A model generated the notes under the pieces. It saw nothing but the letters and a program-made list of their open reading frames with translations. It had not been told where the DNA came from and did no database searches. Positions 1 to 9,958 of a stretch of 64,000 nt of DNA are shown piece by piece. The translations under genes were made by a program, and so were the position numbers. How positions within the stretch are numbered: position 1 is the first letter of the stretch; each line of letters begins with the position of its first letter. Source of the stretch: Mycobacterium paraffinicum (GTDB lineage Bacteria; Actinomycetota; Actinomycetes; Mycobacteriales; Mycobacteriaceae); the NCBI RefSeq assembly GCF_001907675.1, contig NZ_MPNT01000024.1:19605-83604 (forward strand), read 5' to 3'.

Positions 1-5
1 ACAGG

Positions 6-26
6 ATTGGCCACCGCACGGCCAAT
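6..26. promoter_or_regulatory. 21-bp perfect inverted repeat upstream of P450
   Basis: ATTGGCC, seven bases, then GGCCAAT. It lies about 85 bp before the first possible start of the P450 gene and could be an operator or the end of a gene cut by the window edge. There is no T-run, so a classical terminator is not supported. Confidence 0.3.
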
Positions 27-109
27 GCCCGTTCCAGGGCAGCACGTCGTACTCCGCGCGTCCCACACACGACGCGACCGCGCTGACGGATGAGCTTGCG
101 AGTCGGCGC

Positions 110-1441
110 GTGCCGACTCGCCGTGGTTATCCGGCGGCTGCAACGATGCGGCGTGACGCACAGCTTGCGTGGGCGTGCGCGCCCATGGTGGCAAAGGCAC
201 TTGGGGCCGCCGTTGCGAAGGCCCGGTCGAGACTGGCCGGCTGCCCTGACCCGAAGCATGTGCAATTCACCGAATTTGACCCGTTGAACCCCGCGATAGC
301 CCGCGACCCGTACCCGCATTACCGAAAGCTTTTGGCGGGCGAGCGGGTGCAGTACAACGCCAAGCGCGACGTCTACATCTTGAGTCGGCACGCCGACGTC
401 CGCGAGGCCGCGCGTAACCATGAGGCACTGTCCAGCGCCCGTGGAGTGACATTTTCACAGGGGTCGCCCCCTTTCCTCCCCACGTCCGATCCGCCCGTGC
501 ACACCGGGATGCGTAAGCAGCTGGCACCGGGCTTGACGCGCGGCGCGATGGAGTCCTGGCGGCCGATGGTCACCCACCTTGCCCGGGAGTTGGTCAGCGG
601 GTTAGTGGCACGGCAATCCGCGGACGTCGTCTCCGCGGTGGCCACACCGATGGCCATGCGCACCATCACCAACGTTCTGGGCGTAGCGGGCGGTGACGAG
701 GCCGCCTTCCGCCGTTTGTCCAACCAGGCGATTTGCATCACCGACGTCACTCTGTCGGGTCCGGGCATGGTTTCGTTGCTGCGGGGGTTTACCGGATTTC
801 GGCAATTGCGTGCGCTGTTCACCCATCGGCGTGACAACGGGTTACTGAGCGAGTCCAGCATTCTCGGGCAGCTCGTCGAGCACGCCGAGCACGGTGGGCT
901 CAGCGACAGCGAATTGTCCTTGTTTGCGGTGTTGTTGCTGGTCGCAGGATATGAGACCACGGCGAATATGATCAGCACCTTGTTTCTCACGCTGGCCGAG
1001 TTTCCAGACCAACTCAGGCTCCTTGCGCAGCGACCAGATCTGATCCCGTCGGCGATCGAGGAGCAACTTCGCTTCATGTCTCCGGTCCAAAACATTTGCC
1101 GCACAACGCGCGTCGACTACGCCGTCGGCGATACCGTCATCCCGGCAGGCTCCCTGGTGATGCTTGCGTGGGCCGCAGCCAATCGTGACCCGCGGCAATA
1201 TGACGACCCCGATGTCTTTCGGGCCGACCGCATTCCGGCCGGGAATCTCGCGTTCGGCTCCGGTATCCACTCGTGTCCCGGGAGCCAGCTGGCGCGGATG
1301 GAGGGCCAGGCGGTACTGGGCGAGATCGTCGCCAACATCGACCGGATAGAGCTGATCGGCCCGCCGGAGTGGACGGCCAATGCCAACCTTCATGGCCTGA
1401 CCCGGCTACGGATCGCCGTGACGCCTGGCGAAACCGTATAG
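110..1441 (+). CDS. Cytochrome P450
   Basis: Haem-thiolate monooxygenase of bacterial length (443 aa from the GTG at 110). All P450 landmarks are visible: the I-helix oxygen-activation motif AGYETTA near residue 280, the ExxR helix (EEQLR) near 317, and the haem-binding loop [10 protein letters not shown] near 382-391 with its cysteine ligand. The N-terminal 25-45 residues before [16 protein letters not shown] are unusually long and basic, so the in-frame ATGs at 146 or 185 are alternative starts; no clear ribosome-binding site decides between them. A sulfotransferase gene follows 16 bp downstream on the same strand, which suggests hydroxylation and then sulfation of one lipid or sterol-like substrate. 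That coupling is inference and the substrate is unknown. Confidence 0.93.
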   Translation: MPTRRGYPAAATMRRDAQLAWACAPMVAKALGAAVAKARSRLAGCPDPKHVQFTEFDPLNPAIARDPYPHYRKLLAGERVQYNAKRDVYILSRHADVREAARNHEALSSARGVTFSQGSPPFLPTSDPPVHTGMRKQLAPGLTRGAMESWRPMVTHLARELVSGLVARQSADVVSAVATPMAMRTITNVLGVAGGDEAAFRRLSNQAICITDVTLSGPGMVSLLRGFTGFRQLRALFTHRRDNGLLSESSILGQLVEHAEHGGLSDSELSLFAVLLLVAGYETTANMISTLFLTLAEFPDQLRLLAQRPDLIPSAIEEQLRFMSPVQNICRTTRVDYAVGDTVIPAGSLVMLAWAAANRDPRQYDDPDVFRADRIPAGNLAFGSGIHSCPGSQLARMEGQAVLGEIVANIDRIELIGPPEWTANANLHGLTRLRIAVTPGETV

Positions 1442-1457
1442 AGATGCGTCGCCAACC

Positions 1458-2606
1458 ATGAGACATCCCGGCTCGGCGTCGCTATTCGTCAGGTGGCGTG
1501 AGTGGGCGGCGCCGGTGTGGATCGGGTGCAATTTCTCGGCATGGATGCGCCTGCTGATCCGCAACCGTTTCGCCGTGCACTGGAGTCGTTGGCACTACGC
1601 GGTTCTTTATACCCTTGTCAGCGTTGTGAATTCGTGTCTGGGGCTTTTGCAGAATATTGTGTTCGCTAGGCGAGTGGCCAACACACGGATCGCCGATCCG
1701 CCCGTCTTCATCGTCGGCCACTGGCGCACCGGCACTACGTTGTTGCACGAGCTGTTGGTACTCGACGATCGACACATCGGTCCCACGGGCTACGAATGCG
1801 TTGCTCCACAACACTTTTTGCTGACCGAGCGGTTCGCGCCGTTGGTGGGGTTCATGGTCTCGAAGCATCGGGCCATGGACAACATGGATTCGAGTCTGTA
1901 TCACCCACAGGAAGACGAGTTCGTCTGGGTCATGCAGGGGCAGCCGTCGCCGTACCTGACACTGGCGTTTCCGAACCGGCCGCCGGAGCACGAGCGGTAT
2001 CTGGATTTGGAGCAGTTGACGGCGCAAGAACTGGAAGCCTGGAAACGGCCCCTCTACCGATTCGTCCAGCAGCTGTACTTCCGCCACCGCAAGACCGTGA
2101 TCCTCAAAAATCCAAACCACAGCTTCCGGATGAAGGTGTTGTTGGACATCTTTCCGCAAGCGAAGTTCATTCATATCGTTCGAGACCCGTACGTGGTCTA
2201 TCCGTCGAGCATTCATCTCCTCAAGTCGTTATCCCGTGTACACAGTCTGCAGAAACCGATATTCGAGGGTTTGGACGAGAGAGTTCTCGCGACCTATGTA
2301 GACCTGTATCGCAAAGTGGACGAAGGGCGAGCACTGGTCGACCCCTCGCGCTTTTACGAACTGCGCTATGAGGAGTTGATCGATGACCCCGAGGGGCAGC
2401 TGCGCCGGCTGTACGACCACCTGGGACTGGGCGATTTCGAGCAGTACCTGCCGCGCCTGCGACAGTATCTCGCCGACCATGAGCACTACGCGACAAACAC
2501 CTACGAACTGACCGCCGAGCAGCGCGCGGTTCTCGATGACCGCTGGGGAGAAGTCATTGACCGCTATGGTTACCGAGTTCCCGCGGCGTCACGGCAAATC
2601 TCTTGA
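1458..2606 (+). CDS. PAPS-dependent sulfotransferase
   Basis: Transfers sulfate from 3'-phosphoadenylyl sulfate to an acceptor hydroxyl. The 5'-phosphosulfate loop is clear ([13 protein letters not shown], about residues 86-98), as is the 3'-phosphate site ([12 protein letters not shown], about 240-251). The length, 382 aa, fits the mycobacterial Sulfotransfer_3-type family (Stf proteins). A hydrophobic stretch around residues 45-60 may hold it near the membrane. It follows the P450 after 16 bp and is probably co-transcribed with it, so the P450 may supply the hydroxyl that is sulfated (inference). The acceptor cannot be read from the sequence. Confidence 0.88.
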   Translation: MRHPGSASLFVRWREWAAPVWIGCNFSAWMRLLIRNRFAVHWSRWHYAVLYTLVSVVNSCLGLLQNIVFARRVANTRIADPPVFIVGHWRTGTTLLHELLVLDDRHIGPTGYECVAPQHFLLTERFAPLVGFMVSKHRAMDNMDSSLYHPQEDEFVWVMQGQPSPYLTLAFPNRPPEHERYLDLEQLTAQELEAWKRPLYRFVQQLYFRHRKTVILKNPNHSFRMKVLLDIFPQAKFIHIVRDPYVVYPSSIHLLKSLSRVHSLQKPIFEGLDERVLATYVDLYRKVDEGRALVDPSRFYELRYEELIDDPEGQLRRLYDHLGLGDFEQYLPRLRQYLADHEHYATNTYELTAEQRAVLDDRWGEVIDRYGYRVPAASRQIS

Positions 2607-2669
2607 AGCAAGCGGGTTTCGGCGTGCCGGCACCAACCGTCGGACAAGGTTCCGTTCGCTGGGGGCGAT

Positions 2670-3821
2670 TCACAGTTTCTTGAGCCCGCGGAGGATCTTC
2701 AAGAATGGCGCGTAAGTTGCGAGGCCTTTCCGAAGGGTCGGCTGCAGGATACTCACGTTGTTGACGACCAGGTAGCGCACCCCGTGGTCGCGCCATTGCG
2801 CGGCCCGATCGATGACTTCGTTGGGCGTCCCGGTCAGCAGCACCTCTTTGAGCATTGATGCCGGGACGTCTTTGATGTACGACAACACCGTCTGTTGGTC
2901 CAACGTCTGCGGGATCAGGTCCTGGGCGCCCGAGAAATCATGTCCGAGGGGATGTCGCACGCCATGGTCGGCCCATACCTGGCCCGGAATGATGAGCGCG
3001 AAGGCTTTCGCGGCATCCGAGTTCAATGTCTCCTCCACGTCGTCGCGGCTACGCCCGGTGACGACAAAGATTGACAGCGCCGGCGTGATGGATCCGGGGT
3101 CGCGCCCGGCGTCGGACGCCGCCGTTCGCACCGCTTCGAGACCTGATGCGTAGTCTTCCGGTCGCGAAATCAGCCCGGGGAACCAAGCGTCGGCATATCT
3201 CCCGGTCGCTCGCAGCATCCGCGGCCCCTTGGCGGCGATCCATATCTCGGGCCATTTGCCACGGTAGGGGGGCAGGTCGAACAGCGCGTTACGCAGCGGG
3301 AAGTACGGCGACTCACGCGAGATTAGTTCGCCGCCGGAGTTCCAGAGCGCACGGATTGTGGCGATCGCCTCTTCGAAGCGCGCCACCGGTTTGGTCCAGT
3401 CCACCCCGTAGGGCTCATTGCCCTCTCGCTCTCCGACGCCGATGCCCAGGATGGCGCGGCCGCGGCTCATCAAGTGCAACGTGGCCGCAGCCTGCGCGGT
3501 GACCGCCGGGTGACGTCGATTGGCGTCGGTAACGCCGACACCCAGCCGCAACCGGCCAAAGCCGTTGCGGGAGGCAAGGTATCCAAGCATCGTCCACGGT
3601 TCGAGTTGGGCGTCGACCTTTGGGACGAATTTGGCGACACCAAGGTAGTCCGGCGTTGCGATCGAGCGCGGGTACAGCGAATTCATGTGATCGGCCACCC
3701 AGTAGGAGTCCACACCGGCGGCCGCGGCCATCCGCACGGTCGTGCGAGCGAGCATGGTCGCGGAATACCGAGAATTGAGGAGCTGGGTGCTCAGTCCAAC
3801 TCGGATCTGGTTCACACGCAT
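2670..3821 (-). CDS. F420-dependent phthiodiolone-ketoreductase-like LLM protein
   Basis: Luciferase-like (LLM) F420-dependent oxidoreductase of 383 aa. It closely resembles my recollection of M. tuberculosis Rv2951c, the phthiodiolone/phenolphthiodiolone dimycocerosate ketoreductase: SYWVADHMN near the start, [16 protein letters not shown] in the middle, GKWPEIW, and the C-terminal ILRGLKKL all correspond. The dimycocerosate synthesis genes are not in this window, so it may be a paralogue acting on another long-chain ketone. ATG start at 3821. It lies 64 bp downstream of a four-gene leftward operon and may be its last member. Family placement is strong; the substrate is inferred. Confidence 0.88.
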   Translation of the reverse strand: MRVNQIRVGLSTQLLNSRYSATMLARTTVRMAAAAGVDSYWVADHMNSLYPRSIATPDYLGVAKFVPKVDAQLEPWTMLGYLASRNGFGRLRLGVGVTDANRRHPAVTAQAAATLHLMSRGRAILGIGVGEREGNEPYGVDWTKPVARFEEAIATIRALWNSGGELISRESPYFPLRNALFDLPPYRGKWPEIWIAAKGPRMLRATGRYADAWFPGLISRPEDYASGLEAVRTAASDAGRDPGSITPALSIFVVTGRSRDDVEETLNSDAAKAFALIIPGQVWADHGVRHPLGHDFSGAQDLIPQTLDQQTVLSYIKDVPASMLKEVLLTGTPNEVIDRAAQWRDHGVRYLVVNNVSILQPTLRKGLATYAPFLKILRGLKKL

Positions 3822-3885
3822 GCCTTTCGCCGAAGTTGAAGCATCGCGGGGGTTCCGGCCCGGTGACTGAACTGGCCCCTACCGG

Positions 3886-4620
3886 TTATCGCCAGGCTTC
3901 CCATCCGACCATGCTGCGCAGCGGTCCGGCAAACGAAGGCCTAACGGCGCCCGATCGCCACCGGTCCTCGAGCAAGGGCGCCAGCGCGTCGGTGGTGGTC
4001 AGCGGGTCGGCGTCAAGGTAAACGACGGTGATGTACTGGAAGTCCGTGCGCCAGCCTCGCGGCAGGTGGCTCCAGCCGGTGCTGGAGCCGAACGTCCACG
4101 CGCCGGCCGTCCCAGGCGCGGCGAGCAGCGCCGGATGGTGTTCGGCGTGCAGCCATTGCAGCCACGTGTCCGGGCGGCGCCCGTCGACGGGTTCCTCGAC
4201 GATGAGGACGACGCCGCGATGCGGCCGAAACGGCACCACCTCGGCGGAGATGAGCGCATGCGGTGCCGATTGCCACTGCAGCAGGCGCAGGCCGGCCACT
4301 TGCAGCGACGGCCGGACGACGGGGAACCGGCCGTTCTCGCGCAGCTCCCGGCCGAGCGTGACGAAGTCGTCGAAGGTTTCCTCGACGGGATCGCCGACCA
4401 GGTAGTGCACCGCGTTGGCGATGTCGGCCAACGGGCCGTGTCCGGCCACGCGGTGCTGCGGATAGTCGCCGTCGGCGATCCAGCGCAACCCGTACACGAT
4501 GCCCGGCAGTTGATACTGCTCCGGCATGTGATCCAGCAGGTGCCAACGCAGGTAGCTGCCGTCGTCGCCGGCCGGCGCGGCGGCGGTGAGGCTGAATACG
4601 CCCGCCCTGACGCGTATCAC
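3886..4620 (-). CDS. EthD-like/dimeric alpha-beta barrel hypothetical protein
   Basis: Protein of 244 aa with two related halves, each carrying a histidine-rich signature (YLRWHLLDHMPEQ near residue 23; WLQWLHAEHHPALL near 155). This resembles EthD-type dimeric alpha-beta-barrel proteins, small accessory proteins often found in catabolic operons. No catalytic motif that I can name is present. Its ATG overlaps the stop of the upstream LLM oxidoreductase by 4 bp (ATGA), so translation is probably coupled. A role in the same degradation pathway is inferred from context only. Confidence 0.7.
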   Translation of the reverse strand: MIRVRAGVFSLTAAAPAGDDGSYLRWHLLDHMPEQYQLPGIVYGLRWIADGDYPQHRVAGHGPLADIANAVHYLVGDPVEETFDDFVTLGRELRENGRFPVVRPSLQVAGLRLLQWQSAPHALISAEVVPFRPHRGVVLIVEEPVDGRRPDTWLQWLHAEHHPALLAAPGTAGAWTFGSSTGWSHLPRGWRTDFQYITVVYLDADPLTTTDALAPLLEDRWRSGAVRPSFAGPLRSMVGWEAWR

Positions 4621-5486
4621 GAGGCGCCCCCGGGGTCATGCAGCTCAGCGAGCGCCTGCAGCTGGTCCAGGTAATGCTGCAGAGAGGTGTGCCGGAAGAC
4701 GGCGGGCACGATCGTGGCGCCGTGGGCGGCGGCTTCCCCGATGGCGTCGCGGGTGCGCTCCGGCTCGTTGACCGGGTCCAGCGGCGCCGGTGGCGGCAGG
4801 ACGACCTCGAACTCCGGGCGAAGCTCGAAGCGGCTCAACCAGTCTCGCGCCTGGCGCAGGCCTACGCTGAAAGGCGCCCAGCCGTCGGCCAGGGTCGCGG
4901 CGCGGCGCAGCGATCGCAACGTGCGCCCGCCCACCCAGATCGGGACACGCTGCTGTACGGCGCACGGGTCAACGACCAGGCCGTCGAACGCATAGAACTC
5001 ACCGCGGTAGGCGGGTTCGGGGACGGACAGCGACGCGCGCAGGGCCTCGATGGCGTCGTCGCCGCGCGGTCCGCGGTCGTCAAAGGGCGCGCCGATGAGG
5101 TCGAACTCTTCTTTGAGGCTGCCGACGCCGACGCCGAGGACGAGCCTGCCGTTGCTGACTTTGTCCAAAGTGCCGTAACGCTTGGCGATCTCGAGCGGAT
5201 GGTGGTACCCGAGCACCAGGACGTTGGTGGCCAACCGGATGCGTCGGGTGCACGCGGCCAGGTAGCCGAAGGTGGCCAGCGGGTCCCAGTAGCGGGCGCC
5301 TCGGCGGTCCAACTCGATGGCGGGCAGCGCGATGTGCTCGCTGCAGGTCAGGTGGTGGTAGCCGAGCCGATCCGCGGTGTCGGCGATGCGGGCCAGGTCC
5401 TCGATCGAGCCGTGCTTTTCCCAGTCGCCGCTGGCCTTCGGAAACATGGTCACCACGGGTGTGGCCACCGAGAGTCGTGGGGTCAT
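4617..5486 (-). CDS. LLM-class F420-dependent oxidoreductase (TIGR03619-like)
   Basis: Luciferase-like monooxygenase-fold protein of 289 aa, expected to use F420H2 or FMN. Typical features are CSEHIALPA near residue 37, LATNVLVLGYHHP and VLGVGVGSLKEEF in the middle, and IWVGGRTLRSLRRAA toward the C-terminus. The frame stays open much further upstream, but the ATG at 5486 is preferred: the protein fold begins there and it overlaps the SDR stop codon by 4 bp (ATGA). It sits third in a leftward run of hydrolase, SDR, LLM and EthD-like genes. Confidence 0.87.
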   Translation of the reverse strand: MTPRLSVATPVVTMFPKASGDWEKHGSIEDLARIADTADRLGYHHLTCSEHIALPAIELDRRGARYWDPLATFGYLAACTRRIRLATNVLVLGYHHPLEIAKRYGTLDKVSNGRLVLGVGVGSLKEEFDLIGAPFDDRGPRGDDAIEALRASLSVPEPAYRGEFYAFDGLVVDPCAVQQRVPIWVGGRTLRSLRRAATLADGWAPFSVGLRQARDWLSRFELRPEFEVVLPPPAPLDPVNEPERTRDAIGEAAAHGATIVPAVFRHTSLQHYLDQLQALAELHDPGGAS

Positions 5487-6265
5487 CCCTGCATGTACCC
5501 TCCGGCGTCGACGGGGATCGATTGGCCGGTGATGGTGCGGCTTTCGTCGCTGGCCAGGAACAACGCCAGGTTGGCGACGTCTTCGGTCGTGGAGATGTCC
5601 TGCAGTGCAACTCCTTTGAGTGCCTTCGTGCGCTGAGTGGCGAAGTCGACCCCCTGCTCGTCCGCGGTGCGTTGCACCCATCGACGCCACAGCTCGGTGT
5701 CGATGGCCCCGGGCACGATGCAGTTGCACCGGATGCCGTGCGGGCCGACCTCCAACGCCACCGCCTTGGTGAACGCCCGCAGCGACGCCTTGGCGGTGAC
5801 GTAGTGGCTCTTGCGGGCGACCCCGGAATAGCCTGCCGTGGAGGAGAAGTTGAGGATCACTCCGCGTCGGCGCGACAGCATCGACTGGTTGAGTACTTCC
5901 CGGGTGCACAGCATCGCGGCGGTGACGTCGATGGCGATGGTGGCGTTCCAGTTGTCCAGCGTCTGCTCCCAGATCCAGCGGTCCTGTCCGGGCGCGGCGG
6001 CGTTATTGCACAGGATGTCGACATGGCCGAATTCGTCGACGGCCCGCGCCACCATGGCCGCGACGTCACTCTCGTCGGTCACGTCCGCGCGCATCGCGAT
6101 GGCTGCGGAACCGGCCGCGCGGGCGGCGTCGCGCACGAGCTCTTCTCGCCGCGCGGCCAGCAGCACCCGGGCGCCTTCCCGCACGAACACCGAACCGAGC
6201 ACGGGTCCCAGGCCGGTGCTGGCCCCGGTGATGATCGCGACCTTGCCGTCGAGCCGGCCCGTCAT
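5483..6265 (-). CDS. Short-chain dehydrogenase/reductase
   Basis: Classical NAD(P)-dependent SDR of about 260 aa. The Rossmann motif TGASTGLG is at residues 13-20, NNAA near 87-90, the active-site serine at 141-142, and the YxxxK pair at Tyr155/Lys159. The C-terminal SIPVDAGGYMQG is the usual SDR tail. ATG 6265 is chosen over the GTG at 6289 because it begins at the conserved core and clears the upstream hydrolase stop at 6273 by 7 bp. It is coupled to the LLM oxidoreductase through an ATGA overlap. It probably oxidises an alcohol or reduces a ketone intermediate. Confidence 0.9.
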   Translation of the reverse strand: MTGRLDGKVAIITGASTGLGPVLGSVFVREGARVLLAARREELVRDAARAAGSAAIAMRADVTDESDVAAMVARAVDEFGHVDILCNNAAAPGQDRWIWEQTLDNWNATIAIDVTAAMLCTREVLNQSMLSRRRGVILNFSSTAGYSGVARKSHYVTAKASLRAFTKAVALEVGPHGIRCNCIVPGAIDTELWRRWVQRTADEQGVDFATQRTKALKGVALQDISTTEDVANLALFLASDESRTITGQSIPVDAGGYMQG

Positions 6266-6272
6266 CGCGCAG

Positions 6273-7070
6273 TCATCTTGCGGGCACACATGTTTCGAGC
6301 CACGCGTGGATTCGTTCGGCGACGGCGAGCCACCCCGGGTCGAGCATCATGTCGTGGCTCATCTTAGGGAAGATTTCCGCGTCGGTGTGGTAGGCGGCCG
6401 CGGTTGCCCGCACTTCCTGCGCCGTGAAGCAGACGTCGTCCTCGGCCCCCAACACCAACAGCGGGGTGGTGACGAGGTGCGGCCTGGGCAAGTCATGCCA
6501 CAGCATGTCGATCGCGATCTTCAGCGCGTATTCCTCGCAGAGTTTCGCGGCATAGCGCGCAACATCGGCTTCGGAGTGCGACCGCGAGAAAAACGTTTCG
6601 CGGGCCAACTCCGGTGTGGCGCCGACGCCGCGCAGCGACCTGGTCATCGCCAGGCCGCTGGCCGTGTACCACGGGTGCCGCTTGAGCCGGCGGGCCAGGA
6701 ATCCCAAGATGCCGCTCGGGGGTGCGGAGGCCAGCAGCACCGCGGCGGCGGCGCCGTGCGATTCCAGATACTTCTGCACGACGAAGCCACCCAGGGAGTG
6801 GCCGATTACGACCGGTCGTTCGGGCAGGCCGTCGGCAACAGCGGCGACGTCGGCAACGAAGTCCGCGATCGAGCAGAGCCGCATCGACTTGGGCGCCGGG
6901 CTGTTTCCGTGACCGCGGAGGCTGACGGCCAGCGCTCGGTGGCCCTTGTCCGCGAAGAACTGCAGGAAATGCTCGTCCCAACACCAGGCGCCGTGCCAGG
7001 CGCCGTGCACGAATAGCACCGGCGGCTTATGGGATTCGCCGCCCGGCGTTCTTTCGATCACTTCGAGCAT
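6273..7070 (-). CDS. Alpha/beta hydrolase, first gene of a catabolic operon
   Basis: Soluble alpha/beta hydrolase of 265 aa. HGAWHGAW (22-29) supplies the oxyanion region and GHSLGG the nucleophile Ser92; an Asp near GAEDDVCFT and a His in KMSHDMM complete a plausible triad. The fold resembles the plant MES/HNL esterase type. The frame continues far upstream, but ATG 7070 has a good GAGGAG ribosome-binding site 8 bp before it. It is the first gene of the leftward set (hydrolase, SDR, LLM, EthD-like) and probably opens the pathway by ester or C-C bond hydrolysis. Confidence 0.88.
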   Translation of the reverse strand: MLEVIERTPGGESHKPPVLFVHGAWHGAWCWDEHFLQFFADKGHRALAVSLRGHGNSPAPKSMRLCSIADFVADVAAVADGLPERPVVIGHSLGGFVVQKYLESHGAAAAVLLASAPPSGILGFLARRLKRHPWYTASGLAMTRSLRGVGATPELARETFFSRSHSEADVARYAAKLCEEYALKIAIDMLWHDLPRPHLVTTPLLVLGAEDDVCFTAQEVRATAAAYHTDAEIFPKMSHDMMLDPGWLAVAERIHAWLETCVPAR

Positions 7071-7178
7071 GAGCGTGACTCCTCGTCGGGCCGCGCCCCC
7101 CGGGTTGGCTGCAACGCCGCTGAGATTAGCCGCTGACGCGCGGGTGGCGGACCGGAATCGCCGAAGCCACGATGTCTC

Positions 7179-8048
7179 GTGGCGTTTACTGGTCCGGTGG
7201 GTGCAGATGGCGAACGACGCACGCTGGTCCTGTCGGCCTTTCCGGCCGAAGCCGACGCGGTGCTGTCGCACACCACGCTCGATCCCGATCCGGTGGTGAT
7301 CGTCGACCGGCGGCATTTCTACCTCGGCTCGATCGCGGGCAAGAGCGTGATCGTGGGGATGACCGGCATCGGCCTGGTGAACGCCGTCGACACCACCGAG
7401 GCCGCGTTGACCCGCTTCGGGATTGGCGCGGTGGTGTTTTCGGGCGTCGCCGGCGGGGCGGCGCGGACCAGGATCGCAGACGTGGCCATACCGGCGCGCT
7501 GGACACTGGACAACGGCGACACCTTTCACCCGGTCGATCCCACCATGCTGGCGACCGCCGAAACGCTCTCTGTCGCACTGGAAAGCGTGACCCGCAGGAT
7601 CGATCTGCGGCGCCGCCCGCAGGTCGTGGTCGGCGGAGACGGTTGCAGCTGGGACAACAACAACGGCGTGGCGTTCCCCTGCATCCCCAACGGCGGAGAC
7701 GTCTTCGGCTGCCAACCGCGCAGCGCGCCCGACCGGTCATTCCGATACACCGGCAACTTCCGGCAGGCGGCGGGCCGGTGGCTGCGAAGCGCCCTGATCA
7801 GCAACATGAACATCGTCTCGGCCGCAGACCCGGCCTTCGACGCGACCGACATGGAGACCGCGGCCGCGCAAACGGTCGCCGACGCGCACGGTGTCCCGTT
7901 CCTCGGCATCCGCGGCATCACGGATGGGCCGGACGACCCGCTTCACCTGCCGGGCTTTCCGTTTCAGTTCTTCTGCTACAAGCGGATCGCGGCGCACAAC
8001 GCCGCCCGGGTCACCGCCGCCCTGCTACGGAGTTGGGGCGGTGGTTAA
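7179..8048 (+). CDS. Nucleoside phosphorylase/MTAN-fold protein
   Basis: Protein of 289 aa with the purine nucleoside phosphorylase/5'-methylthioadenosine nucleosidase fold: [10 protein letters not shown] near residue 66, FSGVAGGA near 88, and the substrate-ribose motif DMETAA at about 224-229 (Asp-Met-Glu). An insert with [17 protein letters not shown] (about 150-167) is unusual for the small housekeeping enzymes. Start is a GTG. The gene converges on sseB and the two share four bases of stop codons (TTAA). Exact substrate unknown; a nucleosidase role is inferred from the fold. Confidence 0.78.
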   Translation: MAFTGPVGADGERRTLVLSAFPAEADAVLSHTTLDPDPVVIVDRRHFYLGSIAGKSVIVGMTGIGLVNAVDTTEAALTRFGIGAVVFSGVAGGAARTRIADVAIPARWTLDNGDTFHPVDPTMLATAETLSVALESVTRRIDLRRRPQVVVGGDGCSWDNNNGVAFPCIPNGGDVFGCQPRSAPDRSFRYTGNFRQAAGRWLRSALISNMNIVSAADPAFDATDMETAAAQTVADAHGVPFLGIRGITDGPDDPLHLPGFPFQFFCYKRIAAHNAARVTAALLRSWGGG

Positions 8049-8893
8049 TCGGGGCCGACGGCCACCGGGCGGCCCGGATCCGAACACCACTCGGACCACG
8101 ACCCGGGAAACAGCGCCGCGTCCAAGCCCAACGCCGCGAGCGCCGCGACCGTGACACTGGCCGTGACGCCCGAGCCGCAGTAGGCGCCCAAGGCGCCGTC
8201 ACGCTCGATCCCGCGCTCGGCGAGCAGTTGGGTAAGCGCGTGGTCCCCGACGAACGTGCCGTCGGCGGCCAGGACGGCGGTGCTCGGCAGGTTCGTCGCG
8301 CCGGGGATGTGCCCGGCCGCGGGGTCGAGCGGTTCGACGTCGCCGCGGAAGCGTTCGGGCGCCCGCGCATCGAGCAACGTCACGCCGTCGACTTGATCGG
8401 CCGTCAGCGTAGGGCGGCTCCCGGCGTACAGATCATGGTGTGGCACAGTCACATTCCCGGGTTGCGGGATGACCGGACCGGTTTCGAGGCTGCGGCCGGA
8501 CGCTTGCCAGGCGGGCAGGCCGCCGTCCAAAATGCGGACGTCGGGCAGGCCGGCCGCCGTCAACACCCACCACGCGCGCGCCGAACCGGCGCGATTCCAG
8601 TCGTCATAGACCACCACCGGCGAGTCCTGCCGGACACCCCATCGGCGCGCGGCGGCCTGCAGGTTGCTCCCCGACGGCAGCGGGTGGCGGCCGCGACCGG
8701 CGACCGAGTGGTCGCTGAGCTCCTCCTCGAGGGACGCATACACCGCGCCCGGTATGTGGCCCTCCAGGTAGGCGGGCCGCCCGTCGGGCTCGTCCAGCCG
8801 CCAGCGGACGTCAAGGATGGTTATCGGGGCGCCGGCCTCGATGAGGCCGGCCAACTCCGTGACAGTGATCAAAACCTGGTCGCGAGGTTCCAC
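8045..8893 (-). CDS. sseB: Thiosulfate/3-mercaptopyruvate sulfurtransferase SseB
   Basis: Two-domain rhodanese of 282 aa. The C-terminal domain has the active-site loop YCGSGV with Cys239; the N-terminal domain carries the inactive-type signature [13 protein letters not shown]. The sequence matches my recollection of M. tuberculosis SseB (Rv2291) along its whole length, including [20 protein letters not shown] and FPGSWSEW. It transfers sulfane sulfur from thiosulfate or mercaptopyruvate to a thiophilic acceptor in the cytosol. Start is GTG at 8893. Confidence 0.93.
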   Translation of the reverse strand: MEPRDQVLITVTELAGLIEAGAPITILDVRWRLDEPDGRPAYLEGHIPGAVYASLEEELSDHSVAGRGRHPLPSGSNLQAAARRWGVRQDSPVVVYDDWNRAGSARAWWVLTAAGLPDVRILDGGLPAWQASGRSLETGPVIPQPGNVTVPHHDLYAGSRPTLTADQVDGVTLLDARAPERFRGDVEPLDPAAGHIPGATNLPSTAVLAADGTFVGDHALTQLLAERGIERDGALGAYCGSGVTASVTVAALAALGLDAALFPGSWSEWCSDPGRPVAVGPD

Positions 8894-8983
8894 CGATTCA
8901 GCCTAGCGGCCGGCAAAACCCGCCCCGCTCAGCAAACTGCGGCGTAGCGTCTTACCGAGTAGCACCGCAGATGGAGCAATATC

Positions 8984-9451
8984 ATGGCGCGCATCAGCTA
9001 TGGATTCACCGGATGTCTCGCGGTCGCGTCGGCTCTGCTGACGGCCGCGCCCGCCGAGGCCATACCAAACACCCGCTGCACCCTGACGACACCCGTCCAG
9101 GAAGTGCAGCACGTGTCCCAGCTGCCCCCGGAACTCCTCAAGCTTCTCCCGCCCATCGCCGACATCGGCGCGCCCTTCAACGCGACCGACTCGGTCAGCG
9201 ATCCGACGTTGCCGTTCCGCCGGCTCATCCGCGCCGGCAATCACGATGCGGACTGGTTCGTGTGGTACGAGCACGGCGGGGTCGGATACTCCTGGCAGGC
9301 GGTGATCGCGCGCATCGTGCCGGGCGGCGACCCGAAGGTACTGGCCAACGCCGGAACGATCTCCGACACCCTGTGCAGGCTCACCGACGGCGCCTTGACC
9401 GGAGCGGTCCCGCCGTACCCGCCCGGATCGTGGGCGGCCTCCGACTTCTGA
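8984..9451 (+). CDS. Small exported hypothetical protein
   Basis: 155 aa with a Sec signal peptide: positive start, hydrophobic core, and predicted cleavage after AEA at about residue 26. The mature part has two cysteines that could form a disulfide and several aromatic residues (WFVWYEHGG). A GGAG ribosome-binding site sits 7 bp before the ATG. I do not recognise the family beyond secreted mycobacterial hypothetical proteins. Confidence 0.8.
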   Translation: MARISYGFTGCLAVASALLTAAPAEAIPNTRCTLTTPVQEVQHVSQLPPELLKLLPPIADIGAPFNATDSVSDPTLPFRRLIRAGNHDADWFVWYEHGGVGYSWQAVIARIVPGGDPKVLANAGTISDTLCRLTDGALTGAVPPYPPGSWAASDF

Positions 9452-9457
9452 GCATTC

Positions 9458-9496
9458 AACCGACCGTCGGTCTGGTATACCGACCATCGGTCGGTT
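9458..9496. promoter_or_regulatory. TetR operator, nested palindrome
   Basis: A 39-bp dyad bounded by AACCGACC and GGTCGGTT. It contains a perfect ACCGACC-ATC-GGTCGGT site (9479-9495) and a weaker left copy (9459-9475). It lies 30 bp before the membrane-protein ATG, at the head of the membrane protein-TetR operon, so autoregulation by the TetR product at 9942-10646 is the natural reading (inference). Confidence 0.65.
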
Positions 9497-9526
9497 ATCC
9501 TTGGTGCGAGCCAGGGAGGTGGCGCA

Positions 9527-9958
9527 ATGAGTGCATCCGAGCAATCGCAGATCCGGACCCGCATGTTCGCCCGGGTGTTGGGCCCGTTCATGACGATCGT
9601 GCCGACCACGATCGCGGTGCGCGGTTCATACGTGCAGGAGCTGTTCACGGAGTTCAAGGCAAACCCCATGTGGCCGTGGCTGTATGGGGCCATCCTGCTG
9701 ATGGCCGGCATCTTCATCATCGCCTTTCACCAGTATTGGCGCGGCCTGGCAGCGATCCTGGTGTCGGCGGTGGGCTGGTTCTTCTTCATACGTGGTCTGC
9801 TGTTGTTGACCGTGCCACGGGCCTACGACGCGGCCGGCAACGCCTTCTACAGTTCGGGCGCGACCGCGGCGATATGGGTACTGTTCATCTTCCTCGCCTC
9901 AGTCGGGCTGTACCTGACATACGTCGGCTGGAAGCCCGAGAGTGCCTCGGGTAGTTAA
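9527..9958 (+). CDS. Four-TM hypothetical membrane protein
   Basis: 143 aa with about four hydrophobic segments (near residues 20-36, 43-66, 70-93 and 112-135), so an integral membrane protein. No known catalytic motif. A strong GGGAGGTG ribosome-binding site precedes the ATG. Its 3' end overlaps the downstream TetR gene by 17 bp and the TetR operator-like dyad lies just upstream, so the two form a regulated pair. A transport or membrane-stress function is possible but unproven. Confidence 0.78.
   Translation: MSASEQSQIRTRMFARVLGPFMTIVPTTIAVRGSYVQELFTEFKANPMWPWLYGAILLMAGIFIIAFHQYWRGLAAILVSAVGWFFFIRGLLLLTVPRAYDAAGNAFYSSGATAAIWVLFIFLASVGLYLTYVGWKPESASGS

Noticed and set aside
4638..5636. Long + strand frame opposite the LLM oxidoreductase
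   Set aside because: Shadow of the minus-strand operon, whose motifs and overlaps are convincing.
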